The notes under the pieces are model-generated. The model ran no database searches and was not told the origin of the DNA. It was given only the letters and a program-made list of their open reading frames with translations. From Marinobacterium ramblicola (GTDB lineage: Bacteria; Pseudomonadota; Gammaproteobacteria; Pseudomonadales; Balneatricaceae), in contig NZ_JAHREP010000005.1 of NCBI RefSeq assembly GCF_019084545.1, positions 159,465 to 223,464 of the forward strand: a stretch of 64,000 bases of DNA, written 5' to 3'. Each line of letters opens with the position of its first letter. The first letter of the stretch is position 1. Position numbers and translations under genes: made by a program. Below, piece after piece: positions 44,899-53,896 of this stretch.

Positions 44899-44997
44899 CA
44901 TTCGCCAAGCGCTGCTGCCGTACTTTCACCCCACACATGTGGGATGCATCGCCGTGATGAATCCTGTCCTGGGCAAGAGGTTTCAGGAGACCTAAAT

Positions 44998-47900
44998 ATG
45001 AGCCATTTGCTTGATCGACTCAGATACCTGAAGAAGAAGCCGCAGAGCTTCGCGGGCAACCACGGCCAGACCACGGACGAGAGCCGTGACTGGGAAGACG
45101 GTTACCGCCAGCGCTGGCAGCACGACAAGATCGTGCGCTCCACCCATGGCGTGAACTGCACCGGCTCCTGCAGCTGGAAGATCTACGTCAAGAACGGTCT
45201 GATCACCTGGGAGACCCAGCAGACCGACTATCCGCGTACCCGGCCCGACCTGCCCAACCACGAGCCGCGCGGCTGCCCCCGTGGTGCCAGCTACTCCTGG
45301 TATATCTACAGTGCCAACCGGCTGAAGTACCCGACCATCCGCAAGCGCCTGCTCAAGCTGTGGCGCGAGGCACGCCTTACGCATCAGGATCCGGTTGAAG
45401 CCTGGGCCTCTATCGTCGAGAACCAGGACAAGGCGAAGTCCTACAAGTCGGTGCGTGGCCAGGGCGGTTTCGTGCGTTCCAACTGGGACGAGGTCAACGA
45501 GATCATCGCCGCGTCCAACACCTATACCATCAAGCAGTACGGCCCCGACCGGGTGATCGGTTTCTCGCCGATCCCCGCCATGTCGATGGTCTCCTACGCC
45601 GCGGGCGCCCGTTACCTGTCGCTGATCGGCGGTGCCTGCCTGAGCTTCTACGACTGGTACTGCGACCTGCCGCCGGCCTCGCCGATGACCTGGGGCGAGC
45701 AGACCGACGTGCCGGAATCGGCCGATTGGTACAACTCCAACTACATCATCGCCTGGGGCTCCAACGTTCCGCAGACCCGTACTCCGGATGCCCACTTCTT
45801 CACCGAGGTGCGCTACAAGGGCACCAAGACCGTGGCGGTGACGCCGGACTACTCAGAAGTCGCCAAGCTGTGCGACCAGTGGATGAACCCGAAGCAGGGC
45901 ACCGATGCGGCGATGGCGATGGCGATGGGCCACGTGATCCTGAAGGAGTTCTACGTCGACAAGCCCAGCGCCTACTTCAACGACTATGCGCGCAAGTACA
46001 GCGACATGCCGTTCCTGGTGCAGCTGGACAAGCGTGAGGACGGCTCCTATGCCGCCGGTCGCTTTATCCGCGCCGCCGACTTCGATGCCAACCTGGGCCA
46101 GGACAACAACCCGGACTGGAAAACCGTCGCCTTCGACAGCCAGAGCAACAGCTTTGTGGTGCCGAACGGCTCCATCGGCTTCCGCTGGGGCGAGCAGGGC
46201 AAGTGGAACATCGAGGAGAAGGAGGGCGGCAAGGGCGCCGATACCCAGCTGGCGCTGAGCCTGATCGACAACCACGACGAGGTGGTATCGGTGGGCTTCC
46301 CCTACTTCGGCGGGGTGGAAAACGAATACTTCACCAATAACGTGTTCAGCGACGTGATCCACCACAACCTGCCGGCCAAGCGGGTCAAGCTGGCCGACGG
46401 CAGCGAGTCGTTGCTGGTTACCGTGGGTGACCTGATGCTGGCCAACTACGGTGTCGATCGTGGCCTGGGTGGTGATTTCGTCGCCAAGAGCTTCGATGAC
46501 AACGCCCCCTACACTCCGGCCTGGCAGGAGAAGATCACCGGTGTCGACCGCAACCAGGTGATCCAGATCGCCCGCGAGTTCGCCGATACCGCAGACAAGA
46601 CCAAGGGTCGCTCGATGATCATCGTCGGTGCCGGTATGAACCACTGGTACCACATGGACATGAACTACCGCGGCCTGATCAACCTGCTGGTGATGTGTGG
46701 CTGTATCGGCCAGACCGGCGGTGGCTGGGCGCACTACGTGGGTCAGGAGAAGCTGCGTCCGCAGTGCGGCTGGCTGCCGCTGGCGTTCGGCCTCGACTGG
46801 CAGCGTCCGCCGCGTCACATGAACGGCACCTCCTTCTTCTACAACCACTCCAACCAGTGGCGTTACGAGAAGCTGGAGGTGAGCGAGATCCTCTCCCCGC
46901 TGGCCGACAGCGCCAAGTACAGCGGCAGCCTGATCGACTTCAACGTGCGCTCCGAGCGCATGGGCTGGCTGCCCTCGGCACCGCAGTTGAACACCAACCC
47001 GCTGCACCTGGCCAAGGCCGCCGAAGCAGCCGGCAAGACGCCGCAGGCGTACACGGTCGAGCAGCTGAAATCCGGCAAGATCGCCTTCGCCGCGGAGGAT
47101 CCGGACAACCCGGTGAACTTCCCGCGCAACATGTTTATCTGGCGCTCCAACCTGCTCGGCTCCTCCGGCAAGGGCCACGAGTACATGCTCAAGTACCTGC
47201 TGGGCACCAACCACTCGGTGCTGGGCAAGGACCTGGGCGCCGAGGACGGTCCCAAGCCGGAAGAGGTGAAGTGGCACGAGCAGGGCGCCGAAGGCAAGGT
47301 AGACCTGCTGGTGACGCTGGACTTCCGCATGTCCACCACCTGCCTCTACTCCGATATCGTGCTGCCGACCGCGACCTGGTACGAGAAGGACGATCTCAAC
47401 ACCTCGGATATGCACCCGTTCATCCACCCGCTGTCGGCCGCCACCGACCCAGCCTGGGAAGCGCGTTCCGACTGGGATATCTACAAGGGGATCGCGCAGA
47501 AGTTCTCCGAGGTCTGCGTCGGTCACCTGGGCGTCGAGCAGGATCTGGTCACCGTACCGCTGCTGCACGACACCGCCGGCGAGCTGGCTCAGCCCTACGA
47601 TGTGAAAGACTGGAAGAAAGGCGAGTGCGAGCCGGTACCGGGCAAGACCATGCCGAATCTGGCGCTGGTCGAGCGCGACTACCCCAACACCTATGCCCGC
47701 TTCACCTCGGTGGGCCCGCTGCTGGAGTCCGCCGGTAACGGCGGCAAGGGGATCAACTGGGATACCAAGAAAGAGGTCGAGCTGCTCAAGCAACTGAACT
47801 GGACCCACACCCAGCCGGGTGCCGCCGAGGGCCGTGCCAAGCTGGAGACCGCCATCGACGCCGCCGAGATGATCCTGGCGCTGGCGCCGGAGACCAACGG

Positions 47901-48762
47901 TCAGGTGGCGGTGAAGGCCTGGGAAGCGCTGGGCAAGGCCACCGGCCTCGACCACACCCATCTGGCGCTGCCGAAGGAGGAGGAGAAGATCCGCTTCCGC
48001 GACGTGCAGGCACAGCCGCGCAAGATCATCTCCTCGCCGACCTGGTCGGGCCTGGAAGATGAGCATGTCTCCTACAACGCCGGCTACACCAACGTCCATG
48101 AGCTGATCCCCTGGCGCACCCTGACCGGCCGTCAGCAGTACTACCAGGATCATCCGTGGATGCGTGATTTCGGTGAATCGCTGCTGGTGTACCGACCGCC
48201 GATCAACACCAAGTCGGTGAAGCCGATGTTGAACCACAAGCCCAACGGCAACCCGGAGATCGCGCTGAACTGGATCACCCCGCACCAGAAGTGGGGCATC
48301 CACTCCACCTACAGCGACAACCTGATCATGCTGACGCTGTCGCGCGGCGGCCCGATCATCTGGATGTCGGAGGTGGACGCGGCCAAGGTCGGCATCGAGG
48401 ACAACGACTGGGTCGAGATCTTCAACTCCAACGGCGCCATCGCCGCCCGCGTGGTGGTCTCCCAGCGTGTCAACGAGGGGATGACGCTGATGTACCACGC
48501 CCAAGAGCGCATCGTGAACGTACCGGGCGCGGAAACCTCCGGCACCCGTGGCGGTATCCACAACTCAGTGACTCGCGCCTGCCCGAAACCTACCCACATG
48601 ATCGGCGGCTACGCGCAGCAGTCCTATGGCTTTAACTACTACGGCACCGTCGGTTCCAACCGCGACGAGTTCGTCATCGTGCGCAAGATGAAGAACATCG
48701 ACTGGCTGGATGGCGAGAACAACGACTACGTACAGGATCCTGTTCAGGAGGCCGCGAAATGA
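44998..48762 (+). CDS. narG: Respiratory nitrate reductase alpha subunit
   Basis: A 1254-aa molybdenum enzyme that reduces nitrate on the cytoplasmic side. FS0 cluster ligands H50, C54 and C58 (THGVNCTGSC) have the same numbers as in E. coli NarG, with the fourth cysteine at 93 in RGCPRG. The Mo-bis-MGD body follows with YCDLPPASPMTWGEQTD. There is no twin-arginine signal, as expected for a cytoplasmic NarG. GGAG precedes the ATG, and narH overlaps by 4 nt. The NarL and FNR sites upstream indicate anaerobic, nitrate-dependent expression. Confidence 0.98.
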   Translation: MSHLLDRLRYLKKKPQSFAGNHGQTTDESRDWEDGYRQRWQHDKIVRSTHGVNCTGSCSWKIYVKNGLITWETQQTDYPRTRPDLPNHEPRGCPRGASYSWYIYSANRLKYPTIRKRLLKLWREARLTHQDPVEAWASIVENQDKAKSYKSVRGQGGFVRSNWDEVNEIIAASNTYTIKQYGPDRVIGFSPIPAMSMVSYAAGARYLSLIGGACLSFYDWYCDLPPASPMTWGEQTDVPESADWYNSNYIIAWGSNVPQTRTPDAHFFTEVRYKGTKTVAVTPDYSEVAKLCDQWMNPKQGTDAAMAMAMGHVILKEFYVDKPSAYFNDYARKYSDMPFLVQLDKREDGSYAAGRFIRAADFDANLGQDNNPDWKTVAFDSQSNSFVVPNGSIGFRWGEQGKWNIEEKEGGKGADTQLALSLIDNHDEVVSVGFPYFGGVENEYFTNNVFSDVIHHNLPAKRVKLADGSESLLVTVGDLMLANYGVDRGLGGDFVAKSFDDNAPYTPAWQEKITGVDRNQVIQIAREFADTADKTKGRSMIIVGAGMNHWYHMDMNYRGLINLLVMCGCIGQTGGGWAHYVGQEKLRPQCGWLPLAFGLDWQRPPRHMNGTSFFYNHSNQWRYEKLEVSEILSPLADSAKYSGSLIDFNVRSERMGWLPSAPQLNTNPLHLAKAAEAAGKTPQAYTVEQLKSGKIAFAAEDPDNPVNFPRNMFIWRSNLLGSSGKGHEYMLKYLLGTNHSVLGKDLGAEDGPKPEEVKWHEQGAEGKVDLLVTLDFRMSTTCLYSDIVLPTATWYEKDDLNTSDMHPFIHPLSAATDPAWEARSDWDIYKGIAQKFSEVCVGHLGVEQDLVTVPLLHDTAGELAQPYDVKDWKKGECEPVPGKTMPNLALVERDYPNTYARFTSVGPLLESAGNGGKGINWDTKKEVELLKQLNWTHTQPGAAEGRAKLETAIDAAEMILALAPETNGQVAVKAWEALGKATGLDHTHLALPKEEEKIRFRDVQAQPRKIISSPTWSGLEDEHVSYNAGYTNVHELIPWRTLTGRQQYYQDHPWMRDFGESLLVYRPPINTKSVKPMLNHKPNGNPEIALNWITPHQKWGIHSTYSDNLIMLTLSRGGPIIWMSEVDAAKVGIEDNDWVEIFNSNGAIAARVVVSQRVNEGMTLMYHAQERIVNVPGAETSGTRGGIHNSVTRACPKPTHMIGGYAQQSYGFNYYGTVGSNRDEFVIVRKMKNIDWLDGENNDYVQDPVQEAAK

Positions 48763-50336
48763 AAATCCGTTCTCAAGTCGGCATGGTGCTGAACCTCGAC
48801 AAGTGCATCGGCTGTCACACCTGCTCGATCACCTGCAAGAACGTCTGGACCTCCCGTGAAGGGATGGAGTACGCCTGGTTCAACAACGTCGAGACCAAAC
48901 CCGGTATCGGCTACCCGAAAGAGTGGGAGAACCAGGACAAGTGGAAGGGCGGCTGGCTGCGCAAACCGGACGGCAGCATCGAGCCGCGCATCGGCGGCAA
49001 GTGGCGGGTACTGGCGAACATCTTCGCCAACCCGGACCTGCCGGAGATCGACGACTACTACGAGCCGTTCGACTTCGACTACCAGCACCTGCACAACGCC
49101 CCCGAGGGCAAGCACCAGCCAGTGGCGCGGCCACGCTCGCTGATCACCGGCGACCGCATGAAGAAGATCGAATGGGGCCCGAACTGGGAGGAGATCCTCG
49201 GTACCGAGTTCAAGAAGCGCTCGAAGGACAAGAACTTCGACAACGTGCAGAAGGATATCTACGGCCAGTTCGAGAACACCTTCATGATGTACCTGCCGCG
49301 TCTGTGCGAGCACTGCCTGAACCCGGCCTGTGTCGCCAGTTGCCCCTCCGGCGCGATCTACAAGCGCGACGAGGACGGCATCGTGCTGATCGACCAGGAC
49401 AAGTGCCGCGGCTGGCGCATGTGCGTGTCCGGCTGCCCGTACAAGAAGATCTACTACAACTGGAAAACCGGTAAATCCGAGAAGTGCATCTTCTGTTACC
49501 CGCGTATTGAATCCGGCATGCCCACAGTCTGCTCCGAGACCTGTGTCGGCCGTATCCGTTACCTGGGCGTCATGCTCTACGATGCGGACCGCATCGCCGA
49601 GGTGGCCGCGTCCGGCAACGAGCAGGACCTGTACCAGAAGCAGCTGGAGATCTTCCTCGACCCGCACGACCCGGCGGTGATCGAGCAGGCACGTCGCGAC
49701 GGCGTCACCGACAGCGTGATCAAGGCGGCACAGAACTCGCCGGTGTACAAGCTGGCGATGGACTGGAAACTGGCGCTGCCGCTGCACCCGGAATACCGCA
49801 CCCTGCCGATGGTCTGGTACGTGCCGCCGCTGAGCCCGATCCAGTCCGCCGCCGACGCCGGCAAGATCGGCATGAACGGCGCGATTCCGGATGTGGACAG
49901 CCTGCGTATCCCGGTGAAATACCTGGCCAACCTGCTCACCGCCGGTGACGAGAAGCCGGTGGTCGCCGCGCTGAAGAAACTGCTGGCGATGCGCGCCTAC
50001 AAGCGCGACGAACAGGTCGAGGGCAAGATCAACCTGCAGGTACTGGAGGACGCCGGTCTCACCGAGCATCAGGCCAAGGAGATGTACCGCTACCTGGCGA
50101 TCGCCAACTACGAGGACCGCTTCGTGATCCCGACCAGCCACCGCGAGCTGGCCAAGGAAGCCTTCCCCGAGCGCAACGGTTGTGGCTTCAGCTTCGGCAA
50201 CGGCTGCGCCGGTGGCGAGAGCGAGTTCAACCTGTTCGGCGCCAAGAAGCAGAACGTCACCATGGTCGAGAAGATCAGCGGTGTGAAGCAGGTGGACCCG
50301 AAACTGCTGCAGGATACGGAGGTGGAAGATGCCTAG
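48759..50336 (+). CDS. narH: Respiratory nitrate reductase beta subunit
   Basis: A 525-aa iron-sulfur protein that passes electrons from NarI to NarG. Cysteine groups are visible: CIGCHTCSITCKNVW near the start, CEHCLNPACVASCPSG, CRGWRMCVSGCPYKK (Trp in the 3Fe-4S position) and CIFCYPR. It is coupled to narG (ATGA) and overlaps narJ by 8 nt. Confidence 0.98.
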   Translation: MKIRSQVGMVLNLDKCIGCHTCSITCKNVWTSREGMEYAWFNNVETKPGIGYPKEWENQDKWKGGWLRKPDGSIEPRIGGKWRVLANIFANPDLPEIDDYYEPFDFDYQHLHNAPEGKHQPVARPRSLITGDRMKKIEWGPNWEEILGTEFKKRSKDKNFDNVQKDIYGQFENTFMMYLPRLCEHCLNPACVASCPSGAIYKRDEDGIVLIDQDKCRGWRMCVSGCPYKKIYYNWKTGKSEKCIFCYPRIESGMPTVCSETCVGRIRYLGVMLYDADRIAEVAASGNEQDLYQKQLEIFLDPHDPAVIEQARRDGVTDSVIKAAQNSPVYKLAMDWKLALPLHPEYRTLPMVWYVPPLSPIQSAADAGKIGMNGAIPDVDSLRIPVKYLANLLTAGDEKPVVAALKKLLAMRAYKRDEQVEGKINLQVLEDAGLTEHQAKEMYRYLAIANYEDRFVIPTSHRELAKEAFPERNGCGFSFGNGCAGGESEFNLFGAKKQNVTMVEKISGVKQVDPKLLQDTEVEDA

Positions 50337-51084
50337 TTCGAAGATAGGTAGTCTGAGCGTAATCTCGGCCCTGCTGGGCTATCCCGAGACCGAACTGGTC
50401 GATGCCCGTCAGGTGTTGATTGATGAGGTTCGCGCCGATGCGGCGTTGCCGGAAGCGATGCGCGACAAGCTGGTGGTGTTTATCGACCGGCTGTGCAAAA
50501 CCGAGCTGCTTGATGCGCAGGAGTCCTACGTGGCGTTGTTCGATCGTGGCCGCTCCCTGTCGCTGCTGCTGTTCGAGCATGTCCACGGCGAGAGCCGCGA
50601 CCGCGGCCAGGCGATGGTGGATCTGATGGCGATCTACGAGCGCGAAGGGTTCCAGATCAACGTGCGCGAACTGCCCGACTACCTGCCGCTGTTCCTCGAG
50701 TTCCTGGCCCAGCGGCCGGAGAGCGAGGCGCGCAAGTGGCTGGCCGATGTCGGTCATATCCTGGTGCTGCTGGAGGAGCGGCTGCGTCAGCGCGACAGCG
50801 GTTACGCGGTGCTGTTCGAGTCGCTGCTGGCCCTGGCCGGTATCGAAATCGAGCAGAAGCGTGAAGAGCTGCGCGAGAAGGTGGCTGCCGAGGCGCGTGA
50901 CGACACGCCCGAGGCGCTGGATCAGGTGTGGGAGGAGGAGATGGTGCGCTTCACCGAAAACAGCGCCCAGGAGTGCGGCGACGGCGTTATCGCCCAGCGC
51001 CGCCGGGAGCTGGACCAGGTCAGGCCGCTGAATATCCAGTCCCCCACGCGTGAAGTCCGTACCGAAACAGCGGGTTCATTCTGA
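50329..51084 (+). CDS. narJ: Nitrate reductase maturation chaperone NarJ
   Basis: A 251-aa helical chaperone of the TorD/NarJ family that guides molybdenum-cofactor and FS0 insertion into NarG and membrane docking. Motifs include ISALLGYPETELV, YVALFDRGRSLSLLLFEHVHGESRDRG (shown here in part only) and LPDYLPLFLEFLA. It overlaps narH and is followed 16 nt later by narI. Confidence 0.95.
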   Translation: MPSSKIGSLSVISALLGYPETELVDARQVLIDEVRADAALPEAMRDKLVVFIDRLCKTELLDAQESYVALFDRGRSLSLLLFEHVHGESRDRGQAMVDLMAIYEREGFQINVRELPDYLPLFLEFLAQRPESEARKWLADVGHILVLLEERLRQRDSGYAVLFESLLALAGIEIEQKREELREKVAAEARDDTPEALDQVWEEEMVRFTENSAQECGDGVIAQRRRELDQVRPLNIQSPTREVRTETAGSF

Positions 51085-51100
51085 GTCCGGGAGAAGAGAA

Positions 51101-51775
51101 ATGTCCTATCTGAACGATCTGTTATTTGGCGTTTACCCCTACATCGCCGGGGCGATCTTCCTGATCGCCAGCTGGATCCGCTACGACCGCGAGCAGTACA
51201 CCTGGCGCGCCAGTTCCAGTCAGATGCTGAGCAACAAGGGGTTTCGGCGTGCCAGCAACCTGTTCCATGCCGGCGTGCTGGTGATCTTCTTCGGTCACCT
51301 GGTCGGCCTGCTGACGCCGCATGCCCTGTATGCGCCGTTCATCTCCGCCGGCAACAAGCAGTTGATGGCGATCATCGTCGGCGGCATCGCGGGACTCTCC
51401 TGCTGGATCGGTGCTTTGCTGCTGCTCAAGCGTCGCCTGACCGACCCGCGCGTGCGCGCTACCGGCACCAAGGCGGACCTGTTCATCATCGCGCTGCTGT
51501 TCGTGCAGGTGAGCCTCGGTCTGCTGACCATCCCGTTCGCCATGCAGCATCTGGATGGCGGCGTGATGATCGACCTGGCGCACTGGGCTCAGGGGCTGGT
51601 GACCTTCCAGGCCGATGCCGCGAGTCATCTGGCCGAGGTGGGGCTGGTGTACAAGCTGCATATCTTCATCGGCCTGACCATGTTCGTGGTGTTCCCCTTC
51701 ACCCGCATGGTGCATATCTGGAGCGTACCGGTGAAGTACTTCGCCCGTAACTATCAGATTGTGCGGCAGCGCTGA
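51101..51775 (+). CDS. narI: Respiratory nitrate reductase gamma subunit (cytochrome b)
   Basis: A 224-aa membrane protein with five helices that oxidises quinol and sends electrons to NarH. All four heme ligands are at the E. coli positions: H56, H66, H187 and H205. The ATG behind GGGAGAAGAG is preferred over an upstream GTG inside narJ. A 510-nt repeat-rich gap separates it from ppiC. Confidence 0.97.
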   Translation: MSYLNDLLFGVYPYIAGAIFLIASWIRYDREQYTWRASSSQMLSNKGFRRASNLFHAGVLVIFFGHLVGLLTPHALYAPFISAGNKQLMAIIVGGIAGLSCWIGALLLLKRRLTDPRVRATGTKADLFIIALLFVQVSLGLLTIPFAMQHLDGGVMIDLAHWAQGLVTFQADAASHLAEVGLVYKLHIFIGLTMFVVFPFTRMVHIWSVPVKYFARNYQIVRQR

Positions 51776-51820
51776 CTGACGGTGCCGTGCCGGATGGGGT
51801 AGGTAGCTCATGGTGCCGGA

Positions 51821-51924
51821 CAGGGTGGGGCATCGCTTTCCGGGACACGCTTTGCGTCATCCTGACCGCTCGACTGCCGCCATCCCTGGCGGCAGACGGT
51901 CCCGGAAAGCGACGCCCCACCCTG
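51821..51924. repeat. Long inverted repeat (hairpin element, copy 2)
   Basis: Arms of 26 nt (51821-51846 and 51899-51924) pair with one mismatch around a 52-nt interior with the inner hairpin CTGCCGCC/GGCGGCAG-like. The interior is almost the same as that of the element at 1024-1119 in the opposite direction. The arm ends CTTTCCGGGAC are shared with the element at 52119-52216, the outer arm parts are not. Confidence 0.9.
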
Positions 51925-51940
51925 TCATGGAGAGTCCTGC

Positions 51941-52098
51941 GCGAGATTCCAGGCGGGCTCTAAATAAGAGGCTATACCGACCCTCGATAGCGCGGTGCCA
52001 ACCGTCTGGAGGGTTCGATGCGAGATTCCGGGCAGCTCTGAAAGTGAGAGTCGCTATCGACTTTCAATAGCACGGTGCCGATTGACCGGAGAGCGAGG
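51941..52098. repeat. Two imperfect tandem copies of a 79-bp unit
   Basis: Unit A (51941-52019) and unit B (52020-52098) both start GCGAGATTCC and share ATAGCGCGGTGCC / ATAGCACGGTGCC further on. They lie between two hairpin elements in the narI-ppiC gap. No protein-like frame is present. Confidence 0.75.
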
Positions 52099-52118
52099 CA
52101 CCGAACTTTCCAAGGCGG

Positions 52119-52216
52119 GGAGGGGTATTACTTTCCGGGACCGTCGGAGGCATGGATGCCGACGCCGAGCGTACAGGGATGTATTCACAGCGAGTCCCGG
52201 AAAGTAATACCCCTCC
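52119..52216. repeat. Long inverted repeat (hairpin element, copy 3)
   Basis: Perfect 23-bp arms (52119-52141 and 52194-52216) around a 52-nt interior with GGCATGGATGCC and GTACAGGGATGTATTC. The inner arm part CTTTCCGGGAC equals copy 2; the outer part differs on both sides in a compensating way. The interior is related to the repeat at 38911-38985. Confidence 0.9.
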
Positions 52217-52285
52217 TCGCCGGGCACCGCAAGTACGACACTCCGAACACAACCGGACTCATAGAAAGCGAAAGAGGTACCCGCC

Positions 52286-53104
52286 ATGCAGATGATCGAA
52301 CTGACCCAGGTGAACGACACCACCCCCGAGTTCGCTGCGGTAATCGTCAACGGCAAGACGCTGGACGAACAGCGCATCGCCCAGGAGATCCAGTACTACC
52401 CGGCCGACTCGCTGGAAGCCTCCCGCGCCCAGGCGGTGCAGGCGCTGGTGATCCGCGAACTGCTGCTGCAACGCATAGCGGAACTGGGGCTGGAGGTGTC
52501 GAGCGATGACGCAGACGACGAAGAAACACTGATTCAGAAACTGATCGAACACGAAGTCGAGCTGCCGCAGGCCACCGACGAGGTGTGCTATCGCTACTTC
52601 GAAGCCAACCGCGACAAGTTCTGCACCCAACCGCTGCTCGCGGTGTCCCACATCCTGCTCGCCGCGGCGCCGGACGATCTGGATACGCGCGCCGAACGCA
52701 AGGCGCAGGCCGAAGTGCTGATCGACGCGCTGCAGCAGGATCCGGAACTGTTCGCCGAGATCGCCCGCCAACACTCCGACTGCCCGTCGAAGGAGCTGGA
52801 CGGCGAACTGGGTCAGATCGACAAGGGTCAGACCGTGCCCGAGTTCGAGCGGCAGATCTTTACCCTGCCGGAGGGGCTGGCCGGGCGACCGCTGGAGAGC
52901 CGCTACGGCTTCCATATCACCCGTATCGACAAACGCATCGACGGCGAGCCGCTGCCCTACGAGGCGGTCGAGAACCGCATCCGCGGCTATCTGATCGAAC
53001 GTAACTACCGCCGCGCGGTGAACCAGTATATCCAGCTGTTGGTATCCGATGCGCAGATCGAGGGGCTCGAACTGCAGGGGGCCGACTCGCTGCTGGTGCA
53101 GTAG
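52286..53104 (+). CDS. Parvulin-type peptidyl-prolyl isomerase of the nar operon
   Basis: A 272-aa PpiC/SurA-like protein without a signal peptide, so cytoplasmic. A SurA-like helical N-terminal part precedes the parvulin domain (about 135-230: VSHILLA, FAEIARQHSDCPSKELDGELG, GQTVPEFERQIF, SRYGFHITRID). A similar gene follows narI in Pseudomonas, where it is thought to help nitrate reductase folding. The ATG at 52286 has GAGG-like AAAGAGG upstream. Confidence 0.92.
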   Translation: MQMIELTQVNDTTPEFAAVIVNGKTLDEQRIAQEIQYYPADSLEASRAQAVQALVIRELLLQRIAELGLEVSSDDADDEETLIQKLIEHEVELPQATDEVCYRYFEANRDKFCTQPLLAVSHILLAAAPDDLDTRAERKAQAEVLIDALQQDPELFAEIARQHSDCPSKELDGELGQIDKGQTVPEFERQIFTLPEGLAGRPLESRYGFHITRIDKRIDGEPLPYEAVENRIRGYLIERNYRRAVNQYIQLLVSDAQIEGLELQGADSLLVQ

Positions 53105-53125
53105 AACAATGCGGAGGTGGTCGAG

Positions 53126-53767
53126 ATGTTGACCGACCTGTTAGGCAACAATCGTGACTGGGCCGCGCGCATCGAACGCGAGCAGCCCGGTTTCTTCAAG
53201 CGACTGGCGGCGCAGCAAACGCCGGAGTATCTGTGGATAGGCTGCTCCGACAGCCGGGTACCGGCCAACGAAATCGTCGGCATGCTGCCGGGCGAGCTGT
53301 TCGTGCACCGCAACATCGCCAACCTGGTGTTGCACACTGACCTGAACTGCCTGTCGGTGATCCATTTCGCCGTCAATGTGCTCAAGGTCAAGCACATTAT
53401 CGTCTGTGGTCACTACGGCTGCGGCGGCGTGCGCGCAGCGCTGAGCAATCAGGACTATGGCCTGATCGATCACTGGCTGCGCCATATCAAGGATATCGGC
53501 TACCACTGCCGCGATATTCTCGATGCCGAACCGGACGAGCAGCACCGGGTCGACCGCCTGTGCGAACTCAACGTGCTGCAGCAGGTGGAGAACATCTGCC
53601 ACACCGGCATCGCGCAGAAAGCCTGGCAGCGTGGCCAGTCGCTGGCCATTCACGGCTGGATCTACAGCATCGAGGATGGCCTGATCAAGGATCTCAAGGT
53701 CGATATCGACTGCGTCGACAGCATGCCGGCGATCTATTCGCTGCGGCAGGAGGCGCTGCAGGCGTAA
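53126..53767 (+). CDS. can: Beta-class carbonic anhydrase
   Basis: A 213-aa cytoplasmic zinc enzyme that interconverts CO2 and bicarbonate. Zinc and catalytic residues are C40, D42 and R44 (IGCSDSRVP) and H96, C99 (GHYGCGG). The ATG lies 8 nt after GGAGG; a GTG 9 nt upstream would hide that site. It follows ppiC closely. Bicarbonate supply for carbon fixation or for cyanase is possible. Confidence 0.95.
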   Translation: MLTDLLGNNRDWAARIEREQPGFFKRLAAQQTPEYLWIGCSDSRVPANEIVGMLPGELFVHRNIANLVLHTDLNCLSVIHFAVNVLKVKHIIVCGHYGCGGVRAALSNQDYGLIDHWLRHIKDIGYHCRDILDAEPDEQHRVDRLCELNVLQQVENICHTGIAQKAWQRGQSLAIHGWIYSIEDGLIKDLKVDIDCVDSMPAIYSLRQEALQA

Positions 53768-53782
53768 CCGCCCACCAAAAAA

Positions 53783-53796
53783 TTGAGCCAGATCAA
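53783..53796 (+). promoter_or_regulatory. FNR/DNR box upstream of moaA, within an inverted repeat
   Basis: TTGAGCCAGATCAA matches at 9 of 10 positions. The box lies inside 8-bp arms CCACCAAA/TTTGGTGG (53772-53805). The -10 at the predicted distance is poor, so the promoter is less certain than at narG. Confidence 0.6.
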
Positions 53797-53896
53797 CTTT
53801 GGTGGCGTTAGGGGTGGGTGGTACCTCCATAGGGGAATAGGGCAGGCCGGATGCGGCCCGCAATAATCACTGAACCTGAAGCAGAGGACCCTTGCG

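Noticed and set aside
44930..44943. CCCACA/TGTGGG palindrome at the narG start
   Set aside because: Short and placed on the predicted transcript start; no regulator with this pattern could be named.
45853..48561. Very long open frame antisense to narG
   Set aside because: It mirrors narG codon structure in a GC-rich genome; the translation has no recognisable domain and narG is certain.
53822..53837. TACCTCCATAGGGGAA as a NarL site before moaA
   Set aside because: Poor match in the right half and not at 52 bp from the FNR-type box.
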